From the NCBI GenBank assembly GCA_018333845.1, contig JAGXSK010000299.1, positions 1-5,346 on the forward strand: a DNA stretch of 5,346 nucleotides, written 5' to 3'. Origin of the DNA: Clostridia bacterium (GTDB lineage: Bacteria > Bacillota > DSM-16504 > Desulfitibacterales > Desulfitibacteraceae). The notes beneath the pieces were generated by a model that made no database searches, was not told the DNA's origin, and saw only the letters and a program-made list of their open reading frames with translations. Positions 1 to 5,346 of the stretch are shown piece after piece (within the stretch, counting starts at the first letter, position 1; each line of letters starts with the position of its first letter). A program made the position numbers and the translations under genes.

Positions 1-19
1 TAAAAAAAATGAGAGCAAA

Positions 20-48
20 TTGCTTAACTTAAATTCCAATGCTATACT
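20..48 (+). promoter_or_regulatory. Probable sigma-A promoter of rqcH, extended -10 type
   Basis: A -10 element TATACT lies at 43-48 and is preceded by TG at 40-41, giving an extended -10 (TGnTATACT). A weak -35, TTGCTT, lies at 20-25 with a 17-base spacer. Transcription would start near 55, leaving an untranslated leader of about 53 bases before the ATG at 108. A start there also rules out the in-frame ATG at 39, which lies upstream of the -10. The -35 matches the consensus at only three of six positions, so the call rests mainly on the -10, the TG and the spacing. No regulator site is recognised. Confidence 0.6.
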
Positions 49-94
49 TAGTGGAAAGCAAATGCTCAATTATAGACATGTATTTTATTGAAAA

Positions 95-101
95 AGGGAG
101 G
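95..101 (+). promoter_or_regulatory. Ribosome binding site that fixes the rqcH start
   Basis: AGGGAGG at 95-101 is a strong Shine-Dalgarno match, six bases before the ATG at 108. The in-frame ATGs at 39 and 78 have no comparable purine-rich site, so the protein should begin MAFDG, which matches the usual N-terminus of this family. Confidence 0.85.
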
Positions 102-107
102 CAAACC

Positions 108-1877
108 ATGGCTTTTGACGGTATTACAATGAATTGTGTAAAACAAGAGCTTCAGGAAAAAGTTTTGGAAGCACGCATTGATAAAATTTACCAGCCCAGC
201 CCAACTGAAATATTATTGCACTTAAGAAGACATAAAGAAAACCTTAAGCTGCTTTTATCTGCACATCCTGTATATTCAAGGGTTTGTGTAACCCAGAAAA
301 CCTTTGAAAATCCTAAAAGTCCTCCTTTATTTTGCATGGTTCTTAGAAAACATCTTGACGGCGGAAGGATTACAGGAATTTTCCAACCTTCCTTTGAAAG
401 AATACTAGAAATACATATTGAAAATCGCACTGAATTGGGAGATATGGCACACCTTATCCTGATAATTGAAGTCATGGGTAAGCATAGTAATATAATTCTC
501 TTAAACCAAGAGGAGAATTATATTATAGATAGTATTAAAAGGGTGTCCTTTAGCACCAGTCAATACCGCCAGGTCTTGCCAGGATTAGAATATGTCCTGC
601 CTCCACAGCAGGATAAACTTAACATCTTAGATCTATCACTGGAAACATTCACTGATAAACTCTTGTCGCAGGAAATGACAGTTACCATTGAAAGAGCCCT
701 TTTAAACATAATTATGGGACTGAGCCCATCACTAGCCAAACAACTGACAGCAAGGGTTAACTTAGAAGGACAATCTCTGGAGTTTTTTGGCCAATACGAA
801 TTTAATCTCATATGGCAATCTGTAGATTTTCTAAAAGGTACTGTTACGGCCAACACTTATGAACCAATAATATTTATTGACAGCACAGGCCAATACAGTG
901 GTTTTTCCCCAATAGATATACCTGAATATCATAATGGCAATGTGGCAAAGTTTAAATCCATAAACGAAGCAGTTGATAAATATTATGATTGGTTATTAAA
1001 GAACAATCTTTTTATGTCAATAAAAAGCAATTTGCAAAACACAATTAATAAAGAAATTAAAAGATGTGAGAAAAAGCTCGGGATACAGCTTGAAACAGTT
1101 CAAGCAAGCAAGAACTCAATTCAGGATAAAATTCTTGGTGAACTCCTTACCGCTAACATGCACAAGGTAAAAAAAGGCATGAAAGAAATCCAGGTTAAAG
1201 ATTATTATAATAATAATGCTCCTGTTTATATTAAACTCCAGGCTGAACTCACTCCTGCTGGTAATGCACAAAGATACTTTAAAAAATACAATAAAGCAAA
1301 AAATGCAGCCAAAAAGGCTGCCATCCAGATGGAACAATCCAAGGAAGAGTTGGCCTATCTAGAGTCATTAAGCTTTTGGCTTTCAGAAACCAACTCTCAT
1401 GAGGATTTTTTTCAGATAGAACAGGAATTAATTGATGGTGGATATTTAAGACCCAAGAATAAGCCTGAAGCTGGTAATAAAACCAGACCAGTTCTAAATA
1501 CGTATGTTACTAAAGATGGTTTTAAAATACTTGTTGGAAAAAATAACAAGCAAAATGACTTGTTAACCTTTAAGGCAGCAAAGGACAATGATATGTGGTT
1601 TCATGCTAAAGATATTCCAGGATCACATGTTATTCTAAAACTGGAAGGCAAAGAAATTTCTCATAAAGAAATAGAGGCAGCAGCTCTTTTGGCTGCATTT
1701 CATAGTAAGGGAAAGCACTCTGCAAATTTGCCAGTAGACTATACCCAGGTCAAGAATGTGAAAAAAATTAAGGGTGCAAAACCAGGGCTAGTTACCTATG
1801 AGAACTATAAAACAATTTTTGTTACTCCAGACAAGGAAATAATTAGTACTTTATTAAACACAAAGGGAGACAGTTAA
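108..1877 (+). CDS. rqcH: Ribosome quality control protein RqcH (NFACT / Rqc2 / FbpA family)
   Basis: Known role of the family: RqcH binds 50S subunits still carrying peptidyl-tRNA after ribosome splitting, recruits tRNA-Ala and adds C-terminal alanine tails that mark the stalled peptide for proteolysis. Older annotations call it fibronectin-binding protein. The 589-residue protein has the full architecture. The NFACT-N domain runs from residue 1, with MAFDG, FCMVLRKHLDGG (75-86) and EVMGKHSNIIL (121-131). A helix-hairpin-helix-like segment covers about 193-217, and charged coiled-coil segments lie at about 285-345 and 395-425. The C-terminal NFACT-R (DUF814) domain spans about 460-575, with KNNKQNDLLTFKAA, WFHAKDIPGSHVIL (497-510) and KPGLVTYENYKTI. 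The length is normal. One oddity is E97-R98 where the family motif is Asp-Arg. The start at 108 is set by AGGGAGG and by the promoter; an upstream ATG at 39 would add 23 residues. The gene ends in tandem TAA TAA stops and converges on pyrR. Confidence 0.95.
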   Translation: MAFDGITMNCVKQELQEKVLEARIDKIYQPSPTEILLHLRRHKENLKLLLSAHPVYSRVCVTQKTFENPKSPPLFCMVLRKHLDGGRITGIFQPSFERILEIHIENRTELGDMAHLILIIEVMGKHSNIILLNQEENYIIDSIKRVSFSTSQYRQVLPGLEYVLPPQQDKLNILDLSLETFTDKLLSQEMTVTIERALLNIIMGLSPSLAKQLTARVNLEGQSLEFFGQYEFNLIWQSVDFLKGTVTANTYEPIIFIDSTGQYSGFSPIDIPEYHNGNVAKFKSINEAVDKYYDWLLKNNLFMSIKSNLQNTINKEIKRCEKKLGIQLETVQASKNSIQDKILGELLTANMHKVKKGMKEIQVKDYYNNNAPVYIKLQAELTPAGNAQRYFKKYNKAKNAAKKAAIQMEQSKEELAYLESLSFWLSETNSHEDFFQIEQELIDGGYLRPKNKPEAGNKTRPVLNTYVTKDGFKILVGKNNKQNDLLTFKAAKDNDMWFHAKDIPGSHVILKLEGKEISHKEIEAAALLAAFHSKGKHSANLPVDYTQVKNVKKIKGAKPGLVTYENYKTIFVTPDKEIISTLLNTKGDS

Positions 1878-1910
1878 TAAAAAACCTGGCTGCCTCCCTG
1901 ATTATTTTTT
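1864..1910. terminator. Bidirectional intrinsic terminator between rqcH and pyrR
   Basis: Arms 1864-1873 (AGGGAGACAG) and 1890-1899 (CTGCCTCCCT) pair over ten positions around a 16-base loop. Read on the + strand there is one A-C mismatch (1870/1893), and the stem is followed by TGATTATTTTTT, so it can end rqcH transcripts. Read on the - strand that mismatch becomes a G-U wobble, so the stem is fully paired; it is followed by TTGTGTTT and could end pyrR transcripts 30 to 65 bases after the pyrR stop. The left arm overlaps the last codons of rqcH. The large loop lowers confidence. Confidence 0.6.
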
Positions 1911-1928
1911 GACTTTGACACTTTTTCT

Positions 1929-2480
1929 TTAAGGTCTTTCTTTGATGAGAACTTCGTCAACTCCATCAGTTTCCTTCAATAGGACGGCTATCACTTCATT
2001 CTTTGATGTTGGAACATTTTTACCTATGTAATCAGCTCTAATGGGAAGCTCCTTATGGCCCCTGTCTATCAATACTGCCAGCTGTACTGTTTTAGCCCTG
2101 CCCAGATCAGCCATTGCATCAAGGGCTGCTCGTACAGTTCTACCTGTATAAAGTACATCATCAACCAGGACTACATTTTTGCCTTTTAAATCAAAGGGAA
2201 CCTCTGTTTTATTTAAAACAGGTTTTTCTGCAAGACTGCTCAAATCATCTCTATAGAGAGTGATATCAATAATGCCTTCAGGAACCTTATGGCCTTCAAT
2301 TTGCTCAATAATTTCATTTAGACGATGGGCCAGGGGCACACCCCTGCTCCTAATGCCTACTAATACAAGATCTTCCGTCCCCTTGTTTTTTTCAATAATT
2401 TCATGTGCAATTCTTGTTAGGCTTCTGCGAATTTTATCCTCATCCATTATGACTGTTTTGGTTTTTAAATTCATATCCAT
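1929..2480 (-). CDS. pyrR: PyrR: pyrimidine operon attenuation regulator / uracil phosphoribosyltransferase
   Basis: Known role: PyrR binds the leader RNA of pyr operons when UMP is high and favours termination; many members also convert uracil plus PRPP to UMP. The 183-residue product is the family's usual length. It shows a type I phosphoribosyltransferase fold: VGIRSRG at 41-47 (pyrophosphate loop), DITLYRDDL at 72-80 (flexible loop) and VVLVDDVLYTGRT at 103-115 (PRPP-binding motif with Asp107-Asp108). The PyrR-typical block DRGHKELPIRADYIGKNVP at 139-157 carries basic residues of the kind used in RNA binding. The first ATG is preferred because GGAGGGG (2489-2495) sits eight bases upstream; a second ATG two codons in would be further away. 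No pyr biosynthesis gene is adjacent: the gene has its own promoter, and its downstream neighbour is convergent, so it is probably monocistronic. A leader hairpin suggests regulation of pyrR itself. Confidence 0.95.
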   Translation of the reverse strand: MDMNLKTKTVIMDEDKIRRSLTRIAHEIIEKNKGTEDLVLVGIRSRGVPLAHRLNEIIEQIEGHKVPEGIIDITLYRDDLSSLAEKPVLNKTEVPFDLKGKNVVLVDDVLYTGRTVRAALDAMADLGRAKTVQLAVLIDRGHKELPIRADYIGKNVPTSKNEVIAVLLKETDGVDEVLIKERP

Positions 2481-2505
2481 TCAAAAAACCCCTCCAATAT
2501 ATTTT

Positions 2506-2536
2506 CAAAATAAGACAAAGGAAAGAGCCTTGTCTT
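2506..2536 (-). terminator. Leader hairpin of pyrR (attenuator-like) or terminator of the upstream operon
   Basis: Read on the - strand, AAGACAAGG (2536-2528) pairs with CCTTTGTCTT (2521-2512) around a CTCTTT loop. That gives nine base pairs with one bulged T, followed by the imperfect U-rich run ATTTTG. It lies between the pyrR promoter and the pyrR ribosome binding site, so every pyrR transcript from that promoter carries it. It could also end readthrough from the DUF362 gene, whose stop is about 60 bases upstream. The stem is only moderately stable and the U-tract is broken, so termination is an inference. Confidence 0.5.
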
Positions 2537-2564
2537 GTTTTCCCTGGTGTTGTCTAGTAAATGA

Positions 2565-2594
2565 AGTATAACTTAATTAATTGCCCAGCGTCAA
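2565..2594 (-). promoter_or_regulatory. Probable sigma-A promoter of pyrR
   Basis: On the - strand, TTGACG (2594-2589) matches the -35 consensus at five of six positions, and TATACT (2570-2565) matches the -10 consensus at five of six, with an 18-base spacer. Taking TTATAC one base earlier as the -10 gives a 17-base spacer. The -35 begins two bases after the DUF362 stop codon. Transcription would start near 2558, giving a leader of about 78 bases. This is the best-looking promoter in the window and argues that pyrR is transcribed separately from the genes upstream. Confidence 0.7.
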
Positions 2595-2596
2595 TA

Positions 2597-3745
2597 CTAA
2601 TGGTAAAACAACCACCTTGCCAGGGCTGGTTTTTTGACACTTACTGCACTTTTAGGACAAAGCTCCTGACAACAATAGCAGTAGATACATTCTTTAACGT
2701 TTACTTTAGGTTTTTTGTTATACATCTTTAAAGCAGAAGCCGGACAGCTTTCTATGCATAGTTTACACGATGTACATTTTTCCTCTGAAAAAACCAAGAC
2801 CGGCTTTAACCATTTATAGATTCTACTTAATAATTTTTGGGGAACTCTTTTGGCAAATCGATCTGAAAAGTCAGCATACTTGGTTGCTACAGGCATTTTA
2901 AAGGGCACAACCTCTTTTTTAGTATGACCAACATGAATTATACTATCATCAGTTAAAGAAAAAATCCCAAGTTCATGGGCAAGTTTAAGAACTGGTATAT
3001 CCAATGGTTTCAAGCCTATCATCTGGGCTGCTATGGTATCAACAAGATAGGGATTCTTGCTGCCAATTATGTATCCTAAATACTTTGGTGTGCCGCTGGA
3101 GGGTCCTTCACCTTCCATGCCAATAATGGCATCCATTACTGTCAGGTTGGGCTTTAAAAGCTCGTTTAATGATATTATAAGCCCACAAAAATTCTCTAAA
3201 TCTGCAAGCTCTAGATGGTATTTGGCCTTTAACAATCCTGGAATACATCCATAAAGGTTTTTTGGGCCACCTGTAAAGACCGTTAATCCATGGGTCTTGC
3301 ATTTGGGCAGGTTTATTAAATAATCACTATCAACAACAGCCTTTAAAACCTGCAGTTCCTTATATGAATTTTTAATTTCAAAACTTTGATTGGAAGGAGT
3401 AAGATCATAATTCAGCTCTGCACCAGACTCTTTTGCCGCCCAGGTCATTCCAGTAGCTTTATAAACAGACTTCAACCAGGAGATTGAGTTAGGACCACCT
3501 GGACTGTCTCCAATAATAACTTTAGCTCCCTTTTTAATAAAGCAAAGGCATACCTCCTTTACCAAAACTGGGTGAGTGGTTACTGCCTGCTCTGGATTTC
3601 TTCTCGTAAGGAGATTTGGCTTTACAAATACGGTTTTGTTGTTAAAAACCTCGCCAGGGAATGAATCATCAATGATTTGCTTTAGATATGAACCTATCGA
3701 GGCATCCTTGTAATCTGTACATTTATAAGTAAACACCTTATTCAC
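2597..3745 (-). CDS. DUF362 domain protein with C-terminal 2x[4Fe-4S] ferredoxin domain
   Basis: The 382-residue protein joins a DUF362 domain (about 1-285) to a bacterial ferredoxin-type domain (about 318-370). DUF362 signatures visible are VKPNLL (41-46), TTHP (56-59), GDSPGG (79-84), NLPKCKTH (145-152), GPKNLYGCIPG (160-170) and MDAIIGMEGEGP (204-215). The ferredoxin part has Cys324, 327, 330 and 334 followed by Pro, and Cys353, 356, 359 and 363 followed by Pro: two complete CxxCxxCxxxCP sets, plus an extra Cys358. It has no signal peptide or clear membrane segment, so it is probably cytoplasmic. The biochemical role of DUF362 is not settled; electron transfer is inferred from the clusters only. 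The start is non-ATG. A GTG at 3745 sits nine bases after GGGGTGA and overlaps the nfo end by eight bases; a TTG at 3754 would add three residues but directly abuts that site. The nfo overlap implies translational coupling. Confidence 0.88.
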   Translation of the reverse strand: MNKVFTYKCTDYKDASIGSYLKQIIDDSFPGEVFNNKTVFVKPNLLTRRNPEQAVTTHPVLVKEVCLCFIKKGAKVIIGDSPGGPNSISWLKSVYKATGMTWAAKESGAELNYDLTPSNQSFEIKNSYKELQVLKAVVDSDYLINLPKCKTHGLTVFTGGPKNLYGCIPGLLKAKYHLELADLENFCGLIISLNELLKPNLTVMDAIIGMEGEGPSSGTPKYLGYIIGSKNPYLVDTIAAQMIGLKPLDIPVLKLAHELGIFSLTDDSIIHVGHTKKEVVPFKMPVATKYADFSDRFAKRVPQKLLSRIYKWLKPVLVFSEEKCTSCKLCIESCPASALKMYNKKPKVNVKECIYCYCCQELCPKSAVSVKKPALARWLFYH

Positions 3746-4589
3746 TATTGTCAATCACCCCATTACGCAGCATATTTATCTCCCTTGGGTAAACCTCCAT
3801 ACCCCCTGGGGTTTCAAGAATAAAAGGGATATGTTTTAGAACATCAAGTCTGACAAGCCCTTTAAAAAAGTCTACCCCTAGTTCCCCTTCTCCCAGTAAA
3901 GCATGTCTATCTCTCTTGCTGCCCATGGGCTTTAGGGAATCGTTTAGATGAAATGCCTTTAGCTTATTAATACCTATAACCTTATCAAAGTGCTTTAACA
4001 CATATTCTAAATTGTTTTTCAAGTCATATCCTGCACAAAAAGCATGGCAAGTGTCAAAGCATATTCCTAACCGTTCCCTATAGTCGCAATGTTCCATAAT
4101 TGCCCGAAGTTCTTCAAAGGTGCTTCCTATTTCAGTGCCTGTACCAGCCATTGTTTCCAGGAGAATCATTGTGTTATTATTAACTTTGTTTGCCTTGTTG
4201 AAAACCTGATTTAATGCTTGGCTAATCCTCCTGATGCCAACCTCCATGCCGCTGCCCACATGACTTCCTGGATGAATACAAAGGTAGGGTGCCTTAAGTC
4301 TGCCGATTCTATGTAAATCTTCTACTGTAGTTTCAATGGCAAAACCCCAGGCATCCTCATCTGGTGAAGCAAGGTTAATAGTATAGGGAGAGTGGGCCAC
4401 AACTGACCCAAATTCAAGTTTCTCCACTAGCTGCAAATACTCTTTTATGTCACTTTCATCAAGGGTTTTTGCCTTTGCGCCTCTAGGGTTTCTTGTAAAG
4501 AACTGCATTGTATTTGCACCAATGCCATGGGCGGATTGGACTGCCCTGGCAAACCCCTTGGCAATGGAAATATGAGCTCCTATGTACAT
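3738..4589 (-). CDS. nfo: Endonuclease IV (AP endonuclease, Nfo)
   Basis: Known role: endonuclease IV cuts the DNA backbone 5' to abasic sites and removes blocked 3' ends and some oxidised bases, in base excision repair. The 283-residue product is the normal length and has the TIM-barrel signature motifs. The expected metal ligands of the trinuclear zinc site can all be assigned: His66 (VAHSPYTINL), His106 (IHPGSH), Glu145 (LLETMAG), Asp179 and His182 (FDTCHAF), His214 (FHLNDS), Asp227 and His229 (DRHALLGEGELG), and Glu259 (ETPGG). The N-terminal MYIGAHISIAKG is also typical. The ATG at 4589 follows GAGGTG (4595-4600) by five bases. The gene lies 41 bases after hslO on the same strand with no convincing promoter or terminator between them, and its end overlaps the start of the DUF362 gene, so it is the middle gene of a probable operon. 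Confidence 0.96.
   Translation of the reverse strand: MYIGAHISIAKGFARAVQSAHGIGANTMQFFTRNPRGAKAKTLDESDIKEYLQLVEKLEFGSVVAHSPYTINLASPDEDAWGFAIETTVEDLHRIGRLKAPYLCIHPGSHVGSGMEVGIRRISQALNQVFNKANKVNNNTMILLETMAGTGTEIGSTFEELRAIMEHCDYRERLGICFDTCHAFCAGYDLKNNLEYVLKHFDKVIGINKLKAFHLNDSLKPMGSKRDRHALLGEGELGVDFFKGLVRLDVLKHIPFILETPGGMEVYPREINMLRNGVIDNSE
3755..3761 (-). promoter_or_regulatory. Ribosome binding site of the DUF362 gene, inside nfo
   Basis: GGGGTGA on the - strand lies within the last codons of nfo. It is nine bases before GTG (3745-3743) and immediately adjacent to TTG (3754-3752). The spacing favours the GTG start and couples translation to that of nfo. Confidence 0.6.
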
Positions 4590-4630
4590 TAAAACACCTC
4601 AAGTTATTCATATTGAAAAGTCTAGTTTTT

Positions 4631-5346
4631 TTATTTTTTGGCCTTTTCCAACAGATCTAACAGTTCTTCTTTTTCTAAATGATAGTTTTTATTGCAAAAG
4701 TGGCACACAAGTTCAGCCTTCTGATCTTTGTTAATAATATCTTTTATCTCTTCCTCACCCAAGCTAATGACAACTTTTTCAATCTTGCTTCTGCTGCAGT
4801 CACACTCAAAATCAACTTCCCTTTCCTCATGGACCACCACATCCCATGGCTCACATATGTATTTCACTATATCCATGCTTTCTTTGCCTTTTTCAATATA
4901 ACTGCTCACAGCTCCTAAATCCATGACTTTTTGTTCTATATGGGAGACTATCTCCTCCGATGCATTAGGCATTAGCTGGACTATATATCCACCAGCTCCT
5001 TTGACAGTGGTGTCCTTGTCCACCAAAACACCCAGACCAACAGCTGTGGGTATCTGCTCTGATGAATAAAAGTAGTGTGATAAATCATCACCTATTTCTC
5101 CACTAATAAGGGGTGAGCTGCCAGTATATACTCCCTTGAGCTTGAGGTCCCTAATTACATAGAGCATTCCTTGTCCTACTGCCCTGCCAACATCCATTTT
5201 GCCTGTTTCAACAGGCTCTATATAAACGTGGGGGTTGCTTACATACCCCTTAACCTTTCCCTTGTTATCAGCGACAGCCAATAGGACCCCTAGTGGTCCA
5301 TCTCCTTCAATCCTGATGGTGATTGTTTCTTGATGCTTTAGACCTG
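4631..5346 (-). CDS. hslO: Hsp33 redox-regulated chaperone (HslO), N-terminus beyond the window
   Basis: Known role: Hsp33 is a cytosolic holdase that is inactive when reduced with zinc bound to four cysteines; oxidation releases the zinc and activates it. The visible 237 residues cover about four fifths of a normal protein of roughly 290. The reading frame stays open to the right edge, where the translation TIRIEGDGPLGVLLAVADN is the standard N-terminal Hsp33 segment, so roughly 55 residues lie outside. A TTG at 5281 is internal and is not a start. Core motifs are GYVSNPHV and SGEIGDDLSHYFYSSEQ. The C-terminal redox switch is intact: Cys181-Asp-Cys183 (FECDCS) and Cys214-His-Phe-Cys217 (VCHFCNKNYHL), numbered from the first complete codon. 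The intergenic 4590-4630 shows only the nfo ribosome binding site. It is the first visible gene of the hslO-nfo-DUF362 run, and its promoter is not in view. Confidence 0.95.
   Translation of the reverse strand, partial: GLKHQETITIRIEGDGPLGVLLAVADNKGKVKGYVSNPHVYIEPVETGKMDVGRAVGQGMLYVIRDLKLKGVYTGSSPLISGEIGDDLSHYFYSSEQIPTAVGLGVLVDKDTTVKGAGGYIVQLMPNASEEIVSHIEQKVMDLGAVSSYIEKGKESMDIVKYICEPWDVVVHEEREVDFECDCSRSKIEKVVISLGEEEIKDIINKDQKAELVCHFCNKNYHLEKEELLDLLEKAKK

Noticed and set aside
14..24. Short palindrome AGCAAATTGCT overlapping the rqcH -35 as an operator
   Set aside because: The arms are only five bases, in AT-rich sequence, with no second copy or known operator match.
39..107. Possible 23-residue N-terminal extension of RqcH from the ATG at 39
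   Set aside because: There is no ribosome binding site, the ATG lies upstream of the predicted -10 at 43-48, and the family N-terminus begins at MAFDG, which has a strong ribosome site.
188..1337. Open frames on the - strand inside rqcH (188-475, 560-856, 1116-1337)
   Set aside because: They are antisense to a well-conserved gene, have no recognisable motifs or ribosome sites, and look like chance open frames.
2542..2548. CCAGGGA on the - strand as a canonical PyrR-binding loop
   Set aside because: It matches the core CCnGnGA of the consensus as I recall it, but the following GG-pyrimidine part is absent and no matching stem closes it. It is kept only as part of the general leader observation.
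2260..2571. + strand open frame of about 103 codons across pyrR and its leader
   Set aside because: It is antisense to the conserved pyrR coding sequence and its promoter region, with low-complexity content and no family resemblance.
3057..3302. Open frames on both strands inside the DUF362 gene
   Set aside because: They overlap conserved DUF362 motifs in another frame and have no independent support.
4590..4630. Promoter or terminator between hslO and nfo
   Set aside because: The only inverted repeat is a four-base TTCA/TGAA, and no -35/-10 pair is visible; only the nfo ribosome binding site is supported.
4679..4918. + strand open frame of 79 codons with hydrophobic stretches inside hslO
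   Set aside because: It is the complement of the conserved Hsp33 zinc-switch region; the Phe- and Ile-rich composition is a by-product of Lys- and Glu-rich codons on the other strand.
4631..5281. hslO as a complete 216-residue gene starting at TTG 5281, or as a truncated pseudogene
   Set aside because: The frame is open upstream to the window edge and encodes the conserved IRIEGDGPLG segment of Hsp33, so the gene simply continues outside the window.

Overview
The window looks like an AT-rich chromosomal segment from a Firmicute, most likely an anaerobic, clostridial-type lineage. The evidence is the gene content (RqcH/NFACT protein, PyrR, redox-switch Hsp33, endonuclease IV, a DUF362 protein with two ferredoxin clusters), strong GGAGG-type ribosome binding sites and sigma-A-like promoters. 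No species can be named from the sequence alone. I see no mobile element, CRISPR array, tRNA, rRNA or phage gene.

Layout. On the + strand, positions 1-107 hold a promoter and ribosome binding site for rqcH (108-1877), which encodes the 589-residue ribosome quality control factor. Everything else is on the - strand and is read from the right edge towards rqcH: hslO (partial, running off the right edge), nfo, a DUF362/ferredoxin gene, then pyrR. hslO and nfo are 41 bases apart, and nfo and the DUF362 gene overlap, so these three probably form one operon. pyrR has its own good promoter beginning 2 bases after the DUF362 stop codon, followed by a leader of about 78 bases with a hairpin. pyrR and rqcH converge on a 51-base gap, and a hairpin there can serve as terminator for both.

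How the genes fit together. Three of the five genes deal with damage or stress: RqcH rescues stalled 50S-peptidyl-tRNA complexes, Hsp33 is a chaperone switched on by oxidation, and Nfo repairs abasic and oxidised DNA. The DUF362 protein is translationally coupled to nfo and has no assigned biochemical role; its two predicted [4Fe-4S] clusters suggest electron transfer. PyrR senses pyrimidine nucleotides and controls pyr genes, none of which is visible here.

I found no clear undescribed system. The observations most worth a second look are the pyrR leader with two competing folds, the hslO-nfo-DUF362 linkage, and a Glu in place of the usual Asp in the RqcH 'DR' motif. All genes look intact; hslO is cut only by the window edge. 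There is no gene-free stretch longer than about 120 bases.
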